Positions 54,288 to 63,294 of a DNA stretch of 64,000 nucleotides are shown piece after piece. The stretch covers positions 104,600 through 168,599 of the forward strand of contig NCRB01000001.1 in assembly GCA_002894665.1 (NCBI GenBank), written 5' to 3'. How positions within the stretch are numbered: position 1 is the first letter of the stretch; each line of letters opens with the position of its first letter. The notes beneath the pieces were generated by a model that worked only from the letters and a program-made list of their open reading frames with translations, made no database searches and was not told where the DNA came from. Origin of the DNA: Salinivenus iranica (lineage in GTDB: Bacteria; Bacteroidota; Rhodothermia; Rhodothermales; Salinibacteraceae). Made by a program: the position numbers and the translations under genes.

Positions 54288-54404
54288 ACCGGGGCGGCCG
54301 AGTAAATTTAAAGATAAAAGAAAGGAGGCTGGAGTTGTTGGATCCGGGGGGGAGCGTCCGTTACCGTTTTGGTCCCTCCATTTCATCCGTCTTTGCCTTC
54401 CTCC

Positions 54405-57400
54405 ATGGATCCTCACGCACTATCGCCGCTCGCTCCGGATCAGGACCGTCCGTTTGTCGTCGGCATTGGCGGATCGGCGGGGTCCGTGCCGGCCCTGCAG
54501 TCCTTTTTTGAAGCGGTCCCGGACACGTCGGGGCTCAGCTTTGTCGTTGTGACCCACCTGGCGCCGGACCATGAGAGCCACCTGGCGGAGGTGCTCCAGG
54601 CGCGTACGTCCCTGCTCGTCACGCAGGTCACGGATCCGACAGAGTTGGATGCGAATCACGTGTACGTCACGCCCCCGGGGAAGACGCTCGTCATGGAGGA
54701 GACCACGCTGGTCCCGCACGCGCTGGATGCCCCGGAGGAGCGCCGATCGCCCATCGACTGTTTTTTTCGGTCTCTGGCCCAGGCCCCGGTGCACCCCCTT
54801 GGCGTCGTGCTGTCGGGCTCGGGCACGGACGGCAGCGTGGGGCTGCGGGCCATCACGGAGGCCGGGGGCATGGTGGCGGTGCAGGACCCGTCGGAGGCCG
54901 AACATTCGAGCATGCCCCGGAGCGCAATCGAGACGAGCCTGGTCGACTTTGTGCTTCCGGTCGCCGAGCTGGCGCGTCAGCTGGCCGAGCAGCGTCACGT
55001 GGCCCGCGAGCTTCAGGTCCCGACTGATCCCGCGGACCTGGACGAGGAAGAGCAGACGGTCCTGTCCCAAATTTTTGATCAGGTGCGCAACCGCACGGGC
55101 CACGACTTCAGCGACTACAAGCGGTCCACCATGCTTCGCCGCATTCATCGGCGGCTGCACGTCCACCACATCTCGTCGTTTGAGGAGTACCTGGCCTACT
55201 TGAAGGAGCATCCCAGCGAGGCGTCGGCGTTGCAGAAAGACTTTCTCATTAGTGTCACCAACTTTTTCCGCGACCCCGAGGCGTTCGCGGCCCTTCGGGA
55301 CCAGGCGATGCCGGCGATTTTCGAGGGCAAGGGGGTGGACGACCCGGTCCGCGTATGGGTGGCCGGGTGTGCGACGGGGGAGGAGGCATACTCCGTGGCC
55401 ATGGTGCTGATGGAACAGGCGGCCCACACCTCCCTCTCCGCCGACCACATCCAGGTGTTTGCGACGGACATCGACGAGGAGGCCCTCGCCACGGCGCGAC
55501 GCGGGCGGTACCCCGAGCCCATCGAGTCGGATGTCCCGTCGGACTATCTCGACCGGTTCTTCCAGCGGGAGGGGAACGAATACGTCGTTCGTGACGCGGT
55601 GCGGGAGCGGGTGCTCTTCACACCGCATAGCCTGTTGAAGGATCCGCCCTTTTCGAATCTGGACCTCATCCTCTGCCGCAACCTGCTGATCTATCTCCGG
55701 CGGGACCTGCAGGCGTCGGTGTTTGATCTGTTCAGCTACGCCTTGAATGACGGCGGGTACCTGCTCCTGGGAAGCTCTGAGTCCGCGGACGTGTCCGACG
55801 GCGTGTTTGGGACGGTGGACCAGGCCCACCGGCTGTATCGGCGGCGATCGGGAAAGCGTTCGGTGCCCGAGCTGCCGTCCGGGCCGCTCTCACCCTCGAC
55901 GCCCGACGCGGGCGAGGCGGCTCCGTTTGCACGCCAGAAGCCCTCGAAAGCGGCCCTGCACCGGCGCCTCTTGGAAGCGTACGCCCCGCCCAGCGCCATC
56001 GTGGACGAAGAGTATACGTTCGTCCACCTCTCGCAGACGGCCGGGCGGTACCTCCAGCACCCGATGGGGCCGCCGAACACGAACATTGTCGACGTCGTCC
56101 GGCCCGAGCTGCGCGCCAGCCTTCGGTCGGCCTTGCGAGAGGTATTTGAAGACAACGGCACCGTGCGCACGCAGCCGGTCACGGTTCGCTTTGAGGATCG
56201 AGAGCGGTCCGTGCAGCTGGTGGTGCGGACGGCCCAGGAGGTGCCCGAGGCCGACGGCCTCGCGCTGGTGGTGTTCATGGAGGCGGACGAGTCGGTGCCC
56301 ATCTCGCCCGAGCCGGCCCCGGCGGAGGACGAGCGCGTCCAGCGGCTGGAGGCCGAGCTCCGGCAGACGAAGCAGGAGCTTCAGGCAACGGTCGAGGAGC
56401 ACGAGACCTCTAAGCAGGAAATGCGGGCGGCCAACGAAGAGCTGCGGTCGATGAATGAGGAGTACAAGTCGATGACGGAGGAGCTGGAGACGAGCAAAGA
56501 AGAACTCCAGTCCGTGAATGAGGAGCTGAAGACGGTGAATCAGGAACTGGAGAACAAGGTGGAGGCCCTGCGCCAGGCCAACAGCGACCTCAAGAACCTG
56601 ATGGCGGCCACCGACATCGGCACGCTTTTCCTCGACCGCGACCTCAACATCCAACGTTACATGCCCCGCATCGAGGACCTGTTCAACATCCATTCCTCGG
56701 ACGAGGGGCGGGCCATTGGCGACTTTACGCACCGGCTGGACTACGACCGCCTGGAGGCAGACGCCCAACAGGTGTTGGACGACCTCACACCGGTGGAACG
56801 GGAAGCCTGGAGCGAAGCGGGGGAGTGCTTCCTGGTGCGTCACCATCCATATCGGACGGTGGAGGACAAGATTGACGGGGTGGTGGTTACGTTCGTCGAC
56901 ATCACGCGGCGAAAGAAGGTAGAGGAGGAACTTCGCGCGGCAAACGCATCGCTGCAGGAGCGGACCGAACAGGTGCAGTCGCTGTCCGAGGCGCTCACGT
57001 CGGCGGAGGAGACGGAGCGCAAGCGGCTCAGCGAGGTGCTCCACGACACCCTTCAGCAGCTTCTTTTTGCCGCCAAGATGAAGCTCGACCAGCTGGCGGA
57101 GCATGTAGCCCTGGGAGAGGAAAAGACGGACCTACTGGAGCGATCCGTAGAACTGATCGACGAGGGCATCGAGACTACGCGCACCCTTTCGAAGGAATTG
57201 GACCCGCCGGTAGGGAATCAGTCGATTCGGGACGCCTTTGAGTGGCTGTGCTTCCACATGGAGGACGCGTACGGACTGACGGTCCACCTGAAGGCCCGTG
57301 GTCACTTCAAAACGACAGACAAAACCCTCCGGATTTTGCTCTTCCGTCTCGTCCGCGAGCTGCTGTTCAACGTCGTGAAGCACGCGGAGGTGGAGATGGC

Positions 57401-57635
57401 AGACCTGTGGCTGCTGGAGGGCGAAGGGCGACTGCGGGTCGTCGTGCAGGACGAAGGGCAGGGCTTCGATCCAGCCGCCCATGATGTGGAGAGCGGGGGC
57501 GTGGGGCTTGTTAGCGCTCGGGATCGGATCGAACTGATCGGGGGCACCTTTTCGCTCGATGCGACGCCGCGAGAGGGCACGCGCGTCGTGATTGAGGTGC
57601 CCTGGCGGGCCGAGGGGATGGGGGCGGCGCCGTAA
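54405..57635 (+). CDS. CheB-CheR-coiled coil-PAS-histidine kinase fusion
   Basis: A 1076-residue signalling protein. The CheB-type methylesterase (1-190) has Ser24 in GIGGSAGS, His51 in THLAPDH and Asp142 in SGSGTDG. The CheR methyltransferase (about 210-480) has VWVAGCATGEEAYSVAMVL and DLILCRNLLIYLR. A long coiled coil follows (about 640-740). A PAS domain (about 740-850) starts ATDIGTLFLDRDLNIQRYMP. The C-terminal kinase is of HisKA_3 type (RKRLSEVLHDTLQQLL) with HATPase motifs GQGF and GVGLVSARDR. No receiver domain and no chemotaxis genes are nearby. ATG 54405 starts the CheB domain. Confidence 0.92.
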   Translation: MDPHALSPLAPDQDRPFVVGIGGSAGSVPALQSFFEAVPDTSGLSFVVVTHLAPDHESHLAEVLQARTSLLVTQVTDPTELDANHVYVTPPGKTLVMEETTLVPHALDAPEERRSPIDCFFRSLAQAPVHPLGVVLSGSGTDGSVGLRAITEAGGMVAVQDPSEAEHSSMPRSAIETSLVDFVLPVAELARQLAEQRHVARELQVPTDPADLDEEEQTVLSQIFDQVRNRTGHDFSDYKRSTMLRRIHRRLHVHHISSFEEYLAYLKEHPSEASALQKDFLISVTNFFRDPEAFAALRDQAMPAIFEGKGVDDPVRVWVAGCATGEEAYSVAMVLMEQAAHTSLSADHIQVFATDIDEEALATARRGRYPEPIESDVPSDYLDRFFQREGNEYVVRDAVRERVLFTPHSLLKDPPFSNLDLILCRNLLIYLRRDLQASVFDLFSYALNDGGYLLLGSSESADVSDGVFGTVDQAHRLYRRRSGKRSVPELPSGPLSPSTPDAGEAAPFARQKPSKAALHRRLLEAYAPPSAIVDEEYTFVHLSQTAGRYLQHPMGPPNTNIVDVVRPELRASLRSALREVFEDNGTVRTQPVTVRFEDRERSVQLVVRTAQEVPEADGLALVVFMEADESVPISPEPAPAEDERVQRLEAELRQTKQELQATVEEHETSKQEMRAANEELRSMNEEYKSMTEELETSKEELQSVNEELKTVNQELENKVEALRQANSDLKNLMAATDIGTLFLDRDLNIQRYMPRIEDLFNIHSSDEGRAIGDFTHRLDYDRLEADAQQVLDDLTPVEREAWSEAGECFLVRHHPYRTVEDKIDGVVVTFVDITRRKKVEEELRAANASLQERTEQVQSLSEALTSAEETERKRLSEVLHDTLQQLLFAAKMKLDQLAEHVALGEEKTDLLERSVELIDEGIETTRTLSKELDPPVGNQSIRDAFEWLCFHMEDAYGLTVHLKARGHFKTTDKTLRILLFRLVRELLFNVVKHAEVEMADLWLLEGEGRLRVVVQDEGQGFDPAAHDVESGGVGLVSARDRIELIGGTFSLDATPREGTRVVIEVPWRAEGMGAAP

Positions 57636-57719
57636 GGGCGAGCGACAGACCCGACGGAGCACGGAGGGGCCTGGCCCGTTAGGGCGGTGTGCTGTCTTTC
57701 TAATACTCCCGATGCCACC

Positions 57720-58649
57720 GTGTCCTCTTCCGATCCCCGGTTGCGCCAGTACGTGGGGCTGGCCGTCGTCCTCCTGGCCTTTGTGGGCGGCCTCGTGGGC
57801 TGGTCGTGGGCCGCCTACACGACGATGTCGGGGCCGGCGGCGCCGGACACCACCGCAGGGACGCCCCCTGAACGCGCCCTCCAGTGGGTCGATGGAGAGG
57901 CGGGAGCGCCCGCGGCGGGTCCCCACGAGGCGTTTCGTCGGGTGCTCCAGCGCTACGTCGACACCACGGGGGCGGTGGACTACGCCGGCCTTCAACGGGA
58001 TCGCGCCGATGTGCTGCGCCCGTACCTCGAGCAGCTTGCCGCGGCGGAGGTGGCGGGGCGCTCCCGGGACGCCCGGCTCGCGCTCTGGATCAACGCCTAC
58101 AACGCCCTCACCCTCAAGCTGATTCTGGACCACTACCCGGTCCAGAACATCTGGGCGATTACACCCGGTCCGCCCGAGCCGAAGGAGAACAGCCCGTTTC
58201 AGCTGGAGGTCGGCGTGGTGGCCGATACGATGCGCACGCTCGACGAGATCGAGCACGAGATTATCCGCGAGCGGTTCGAGGAGCCGCGCATTCACTTTGC
58301 GCTGGTGTGCGCGGCGGCGAGTTGTCCCCGGCTCCGTCGTGCCCCGTACACGGGGCCGCGCCTCGACGTTCAACTCGACGCGCAGGCCCGCACCTTCCTG
58401 CGCGACTCGACAAAAAACCGGATTCCCGCGGGCCCCGACCGGATTGCCCTTTCCCGCATCCTGAAATGGTACGGAGGCGACTTTGGCCCCACCCCGGAGG
58501 CCCTTCAGCGGGCCCTCGCCCCGTACGTCCCCGGCACAGCGGGCACCCGCCTGGCGGAGGGGGACTACGCCGTTGAGTATCTGCCCTACGACTGGGCGCT
58601 CAACGACCAGGCCGCCCCGTCTGATCGGGCCGCGGCGGAGGCGTCGTAG
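57720..58649 (+). CDS. DUF547-domain protein with N-terminal membrane anchor
   Basis: A 309-residue protein with a single transmembrane segment (YVGLAVVLLAFVGGLVGWSW) and a periplasmic DUF547 domain. Key stretches are DYAGLQRDRADVLRPYLEQL, ALWINAYNALTLKLILDHYP, and FALVCAAASCPRLRRAPYTG with a conserved Cys. DUF547 has a papain-like fold related to glutaredoxin-associated proteins, but activity is unproven. GTG 57720 is the chosen start; GTG 57687 would add eleven residues. It is followed by gatB about 100 bp later. Confidence 0.85.
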   Translation: MSSSDPRLRQYVGLAVVLLAFVGGLVGWSWAAYTTMSGPAAPDTTAGTPPERALQWVDGEAGAPAAGPHEAFRRVLQRYVDTTGAVDYAGLQRDRADVLRPYLEQLAAAEVAGRSRDARLALWINAYNALTLKLILDHYPVQNIWAITPGPPEPKENSPFQLEVGVVADTMRTLDEIEHEIIRERFEEPRIHFALVCAAASCPRLRRAPYTGPRLDVQLDAQARTFLRDSTKNRIPAGPDRIALSRILKWYGGDFGPTPEALQRALAPYVPGTAGTRLAEGDYAVEYLPYDWALNDQAAPSDRAAAEAS

Positions 58650-58747
58650 CCGGGACCGGCGCCGAACATTTGCCCGGCGCCCCGGGTACCTTCGTCCGGA
58701 ATCTCTTCGCCACGGTCCTGTCACGCTGCGCACCCGATCCCGTTTCT

Positions 58748-60259
58748 ATGGCCCACGAGACGTACGAGCCGGTCATCGGCCTCGAAGTTCACGTTCAACT
58801 CCAGACGGACGCCAAAATCTTCAGCCCCGACGCCGCCGCCTTTGGGGCCGATCCCAATACGCAGGTGGACCCCGTGAGTCTGGGGCATCCCGGCACGCTT
58901 CCGGTCCTGAACGAGAAGGTAGTCGCGTACGCCCTACGGCTGGGGCTGGCCACCCGCTGCTCAATTGCGGATCGGTCGGTCTTCGCCCGCAAGCATTACT
59001 TCTATCCGGACCTGCCGAAGGGGTATCAGATCTCGCAGTACGACACACCGATTTGCTACGACGGCTTCGTCGAAATCTACCCGGAGGAAGAAGAGGATGC
59101 CAACCCGGCGGAGGCCGCGTCGAAGCGAATTGGCCTGACCCGCATCCACATGGAGGAGGATGCCGGCAAGTCGATTCACGACGCCGACCAGACCCGCCTC
59201 GACTTCAACCGCTGTGGTGTGCCCCTCCTCGAACTGGTGACGGAGCCGGACCTCCGCTCGCCCCGCGAGGCGTACCTGTTTTTGAAGCGGCTGCGGCAGC
59301 TGGTCCGCTACCTCGGCATTAGCGACGGCAACATGGAGGAGGGGTCTCTCCGGTGCGACGCCAACGTCAGCGTGCGACCGCGGGGCCGGGAGCAGTTCGG
59401 GACCCGGACTGAGCTGAAAAACATGAACTCGATGCGCCACGTGGAGCAGGCGCTCGACTACGAAATCGCCCGCCAGACGGCGGCCTTGGAAAGAGGAGAC
59501 TCCGTGACGCAGCAGACGCTCCTGTGGGACCCGGACGCGGGGACGACCCGGCCCATGCGCTCGAAGGAAGAGGCGCACGACTACCGCTACATGCCCGACC
59601 CCGACCTGGTGGAGGTCGTCGTGGACGACGACCAACTCGACGAGGTGCGGGCCGACCTTCCGGAACTGCCCCGGGCGCGCCGTCGGCGGTTCATCGAGGA
59701 GGTGGGGCTTCCCCCGTACGACGCCCGCGTGCTCACGGAGGAGCGCCCGGTGGCCGACTACTTCGAGGCGGCCCTCGACCAGCTCTTCAAACGCACAAAG
59801 GGGGGCGACACCGATGCGCAGGCCAAGCTGGTCTCGAACCTCGTGATGTCGGAAGTGCTGCGCGTGCTCAACGAGCGGTCGATTGAGATTGACGATCTGC
59901 CCGTCGAGCCGGAGCGCCTGGCCCAGCTTGCCTTCCTGCGGGTGCAGGACAAGGTGAGCTCCAACGGCGCCCAGGAGATCTTTGAGGCGATGATGGAGCA
60001 GCCGGAGGCGAGCGCCGGAAAAATTGCCGACGAGCGCGACCTGATTCAGGTGTCGGACCGCGGGGCCATCGTGCCCGTGGTGGAGGAGGTGTTGGACGAC
60101 AACCCCGAGCAGGTGGAAACCTACCTGGACGGCAAGGACGGGTTGCTGGGCTTTTTTATCGGCCAGGTGCGCCGGACCTTTGACGGCTCCCCGGACCCGG
60201 AGGTGATCCAGGAGGTGCTCCGCGAGAAACTGGAGGCCCGTCGACAAGCCGCCGAATAG
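58748..60259 (+). CDS. gatB: Aspartyl/glutamyl-tRNA amidotransferase subunit B
   Basis: Component of GatCAB, which converts Glu-tRNA(Gln) or Asp-tRNA(Asn) to the amide form. The 503 residues begin YEPVIGLEVHVQLQTDAKIF and continue ALRLGLATRC, FARKHYFYPDLPKGYQISQY, RIHMEEDAGKSIHD, and GNMEEGSLRCDANVSVRP. The C-terminal tail domain includes EARRQ. Length is typical. GatA and GatC genes are not adjacent. ATG 58748 is the conserved start. Confidence 0.97.
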   Translation: MAHETYEPVIGLEVHVQLQTDAKIFSPDAAAFGADPNTQVDPVSLGHPGTLPVLNEKVVAYALRLGLATRCSIADRSVFARKHYFYPDLPKGYQISQYDTPICYDGFVEIYPEEEEDANPAEAASKRIGLTRIHMEEDAGKSIHDADQTRLDFNRCGVPLLELVTEPDLRSPREAYLFLKRLRQLVRYLGISDGNMEEGSLRCDANVSVRPRGREQFGTRTELKNMNSMRHVEQALDYEIARQTAALERGDSVTQQTLLWDPDAGTTRPMRSKEEAHDYRYMPDPDLVEVVVDDDQLDEVRADLPELPRARRRRFIEEVGLPPYDARVLTEERPVADYFEAALDQLFKRTKGGDTDAQAKLVSNLVMSEVLRVLNERSIEIDDLPVEPERLAQLAFLRVQDKVSSNGAQEIFEAMMEQPEASAGKIADERDLIQVSDRGAIVPVVEEVLDDNPEQVETYLDGKDGLLGFFIGQVRRTFDGSPDPEVIQEVLREKLEARRQAAE

Positions 60260-60262
60260 CCG

Positions 60263-61675
60263 ATGACTCGGACGCGCACGGACGCACGACCGGGAGGGAG
60301 GCCCCTTTGCCGACTCGTCTACGGGGCGTTCCTGGTCGTTGCACTTGGGCTCTGGGTCGGGTGCCAGGCGCAGCCCGACGGCGTGCAGGGCGTACTGGAG
60401 GGAAACATCACGGTTGAGTCCGCCGCCGATTCCGTCGCCGATCTTCGTGGCTTTCGCGTGCTGGTGGTGCAGGCCCAGGGGCGTCGGGTGGACACCCTGG
60501 CCCACGCGACGACTGACCGCGAGGGCGAGTTTCGGGTGCGCGTCCCGGTCCCCGAGCGGGGCATTTACCCGCTCATGATTTGGGACCAACAAGGGACGAA
60601 TCGCCTCGCGACCGTCGAGTACGTGGTGGCGGAGGGAGACACGGCGCAACTCCAGGCTGCTCTTCCGGTGCAGGAGGGCGGGGTGCGCATCCAGTCGCCG
60701 GAAAACAACGCCCTGACCGGCTATCGGAACGTGATGGCCCAGCACCGCCGCACCTTGCTCCTGCGCCTGAAGGATACGGCGTACGACGCGAACGTGACGG
60801 CCCAGGGCATCCGGCAGACCAGCAGTGTGTTGTGGGAACTCCAAAAAACCTATCCGGGGACGTACGCCGCGGAGCTTGCCATGGTGGAGGCCCTCTCGCT
60901 GCTGGAAGGATGGAACGACTCCCTCGTGGTGTCGCGGGTGCAGTCGATTGCTCCGTCCAACTCCCGGTACGTGGAGGCAAGCCTGATTGGGGGGCGGGCG
61001 GCGGCGCGCTGGAAAGGGCAGAACGCGGCCCTGGCCCTGCTGGACAGTATGGACGCACGGGCCCGGTCGCCCGAACAGCGGGCGGGCATCCAGGCGGCGC
61101 GGGTCCGGGCCCACGTCGATCGCCGGCATGAAGAGGCTGCCGGGGACGCCGCGTCGGCCCTTCGGTCCCGCTATCCCGGAACGCAGTGGGCGGAGTGGGC
61201 CGAACGGGCACAGTACGAGATCACGGATCTGCACCCCGGCCGGGACGCCCCCGACCTTGGCGTCCGTACGCTGCGGGGCGACTCGCTGTCGCTTCGTGCG
61301 CTGCGGGGGCGTCCGGTGGTCCTGGAGTTTTACGAGCCCGGGGCGGGACTGTACGCCCGCCAGCTCCCCACCCGAAATACGCTCTACCAGGTCACGCGGC
61401 CCGACTCGGTCGCCTTCGTGTCGGTCGCCACTGAGCCGGACTCGGTGCTCACCCGTGCCTTTCTGAGCAATCGGTCGCTTCCCGGCCATCGCGTGATTGT
61501 GCCGCAGAACGGAGAGGCCGTCTCGCAGCGGTACAATGTCGTCGATCCGCCGGTGCGCTTCCTCATCGACGCGCAGGGGCGGATCGTGGGCCGGTACGAG
61601 GAAACGGCGTTCCTGGCGCTGCAGAACGATTTGATGATGCTTCTGGATACAACGGCTACTGACGCTCCCCGGTGA
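60263..61675 (+). CDS. Lipoprotein with DUF4369-like N-domain and CxxC-less thioredoxin fold
   Basis: A 470-residue envelope lipoprotein: signal YGAFLVVALGLWVGC with lipobox WVGC. Residues about 35-150 resemble the beta domain that precedes thioredoxin folds in Bacteroidota (EGNITVESAADSVADLRGFR; TTDREGEFRVRVPVPERGIY). A helical middle follows. The C-terminal AhpC/TSA-like domain starts GRDAPDLGVRTLRGDSLSLR with GRPVVLEFYEPGAGLYAR, where the redox CxxC is replaced by PGAG. The later PVRFLIDAQGRIVGRYE is the usual cis-Pro region. It is therefore unlikely to be a disulfide oxidoreductase. It starts three bases after gatB. Confidence 0.8.
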   Translation: MTRTRTDARPGGRPLCRLVYGAFLVVALGLWVGCQAQPDGVQGVLEGNITVESAADSVADLRGFRVLVVQAQGRRVDTLAHATTDREGEFRVRVPVPERGIYPLMIWDQQGTNRLATVEYVVAEGDTAQLQAALPVQEGGVRIQSPENNALTGYRNVMAQHRRTLLLRLKDTAYDANVTAQGIRQTSSVLWELQKTYPGTYAAELAMVEALSLLEGWNDSLVVSRVQSIAPSNSRYVEASLIGGRAAARWKGQNAALALLDSMDARARSPEQRAGIQAARVRAHVDRRHEEAAGDAASALRSRYPGTQWAEWAERAQYEITDLHPGRDAPDLGVRTLRGDSLSLRALRGRPVVLEFYEPGAGLYARQLPTRNTLYQVTRPDSVAFVSVATEPDSVLTRAFLSNRSLPGHRVIVPQNGEAVSQRYNVVDPPVRFLIDAQGRIVGRYEETAFLALQNDLMMLLDTTATDAPR

Positions 61676-61740
61676 GAACGGGGAGGGGTCCGTCGGCTTC
61701 TCGGCGAGGATTCACAGAGAGCGGGGCTGTTTCCTTGAAA

Positions 61741-61762
61741 GACGTTGCACGTTCGTGCTACG
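61741..61762 (+). promoter_or_regulatory. 22-bp palindromic operator candidate
   Basis: ACGTTGCACGTTCGTGCTAC followed by GT reads as ACGT-t-GCACG-tt-CGTGC-t-ACGT, a palindrome at 9 of 11 base pairs. A TATACA box lies immediately after it (61763-61768). The gene start is GTG 61831. A repressor bound here would block the promoter of the methyltransferase gene. No regulator gene is adjacent. Confidence 0.5.
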
Positions 61763-61830
61763 TTATACATTGTGTTGCCTCTGTGCTCAACGGTAGATCA
61801 CCGATCTCACGCCCAACCGACGATTGACTG

Positions 61831-62400
61831 GTGCCTACGCTCAAAGGAACGTTTTCCTACATCAAAAACTTCCTCAAGGACCGGAATGTGGCGGCCGTCG
61901 CTCCATCGTCACGGTTCCTCGTGCGGCGGGTGTGCAAGTGGATTGATTTCGACAGGCCCGCGGTGATTGTGGAGTACGGGCCCGGAAACGGGGTTTTTAG
62001 CGAATACATTTGGGAGCGAATGCATCCGGAGTCGACGCTGCTCCTGATTGAGAGCAATTCTGACTTTGTGAAGATGCTCACCCAGCGGGCGGGCGACGAT
62101 CCGCGGGTGATTGTCGAGGAGGGCCGGGCGGAAGATGTCGTCGACATTCTCCGGGCGCACGGCCTGGACGGGGCCGACTACATCGTCTCGGGCATTCCCT
62201 TCTCGTTTTTGGATGAGGACGCCCGTCACGCGCTTCTAGCCCGAACGCGGGACGTGCTGTCGGAAGAGGGCAAGTTCCTCGTGTATCAGAACTACAACCA
62301 CCTGGAGGAACCGCTCCGAGAGCACTTTTCCGCGGTGACCAAGGAGTACGAGCCGCGCAACATTCCGCCCACTATGTTCGCCTACGAGGCGGTGAAGTAG
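61831..62400 (+). CDS. Phospholipid N-methyltransferase-like SAM methyltransferase (PmtA type)
   Basis: A 189-residue class I methyltransferase. The N-terminus SYIKNFLKDRNVAAVAPSSR and FLVRRVCKWID resembles PmtA proteins that methylate phosphatidylethanolamine to phosphatidylcholine. The SAM site is VIVEYGPGNGVFSEYIWERM, with the acidic residue in LLIESNSDF, then VSGIPFSFLDEDARH and FLVYQNYNHL. The fold is shared with rRNA adenine methyltransferases, but the APSSRFL opening favours PmtA. The start is GTG 61831. A palindromic operator candidate lies 69 bp upstream. Confidence 0.78.
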   Translation: MPTLKGTFSYIKNFLKDRNVAAVAPSSRFLVRRVCKWIDFDRPAVIVEYGPGNGVFSEYIWERMHPESTLLLIESNSDFVKMLTQRAGDDPRVIVEEGRAEDVVDILRAHGLDGADYIVSGIPFSFLDEDARHALLARTRDVLSEEGKFLVYQNYNHLEEPLREHFSAVTKEYEPRNIPPTMFAYEAVK

Positions 62401-62443
62401 GGACGCCCTGTGTACTGTCTTTCTCAATTGATGCCTTCCCCCA

Positions 62444-63208
62444 ATGCTTATTGCTGGAAACTGGAAAATGAACACGGATGTGCCGGCGGGCCGCGCCCTG
62501 GCGCGCAACGTGGCCGCCGGGCTGGACCGCTCGGACGCGGATTTCTCCGAGGTGGACGTGGCCGTCTGCCCGCCGTTTACACACCTACAGGCCGTGGGGG
62601 AGGCGCTGGACGGCTCTTCGGTCGCGCTCGGGGCGCAGGACGTGCATGCAGAGGAGGAAGGGGCGTACACCAGTGACATCTCGGCGTCGATGCTTACCTC
62701 GATTGGCTGCACGTACGCGATCGTCGGCCACTCCGAACGACGACAGTATTACGACGAGTCGGACGCGGAGGTGAATGCGAAGGTCGTTCAGGCCCGCGCG
62801 CACGGCCTCGTCCCGATCGTGTGTGTAGGGGAAACCCTGGAGCACCGCCGGTCGGGCGATGCCGAGTCGGTCGTGCGCTCGCAATTGGAGGGGGCGCTCG
62901 ACGGGGTCGACGTGCCGCGTGCGGACGCCCTCGTGGTGGCCTACGAACCGGTGTGGGCCATTGGCACCGGAGAGTCGGCCACGCCCACACAGGCGCAGGA
63001 CATGCACGCCGTGGTGCGGTCCGATCTCGCCGGGCGATACGGGGAAGACCTCGCGGCCGAGGTTGCGCTGCTCTACGGGGGCAGCATGAAGCCTCACAAC
63101 GCCGCCGAGCTCCTTGGCCAGCCGGACGTGGATGGGGGGCTCATTGGCAGTGCGAGCCTGAAGGCGGAGTCGTTTGTTGCCATCGCCGAGCACGCGACGG
63201 AGGCGTAG
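62444..63208 (+). CDS. tpiA: Triosephosphate isomerase
   Basis: Interconverts dihydroxyacetone phosphate and glyceraldehyde-3-phosphate. The 254 residues begin LIAGNWKMNTD with the active-site Lys, and have the catalytic His in YAIVGHSERRQYYDE, the catalytic Glu in VVAYEPVWAIGTGESATPTQ, and the phosphate loop LLYGGSMKPHNAAELL. Unlike in some genomes it is not next to gap-pgk, which lies 61 kb away on the other strand. It is strongly acidic. Confidence 0.97.
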   Translation: MLIAGNWKMNTDVPAGRALARNVAAGLDRSDADFSEVDVAVCPPFTHLQAVGEALDGSSVALGAQDVHAEEEGAYTSDISASMLTSIGCTYAIVGHSERRQYYDESDAEVNAKVVQARAHGLVPIVCVGETLEHRRSGDAESVVRSQLEGALDGVDVPRADALVVAYEPVWAIGTGESATPTQAQDMHAVVRSDLAGRYGEDLAAEVALLYGGSMKPHNAAELLGQPDVDGGLIGSASLKAESFVAIAEHATEA

Positions 63209-63294
63209 CCGGCCGATGGTAGACGTTGGCGGGCCTGGCCCCTACGTTGGGCGCCGAACTGTTCGATCCTTTCCGACGCGCGTCGGGTCTCGTC

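Noticed and set aside
61676..61740. Standard -35 box (TTGAAA at 61734) paired with TATACA at 61763.
   Set aside because: The 23-bp spacing is too long for a sigma-70 promoter, so only the -10-like box and the palindrome are reported.
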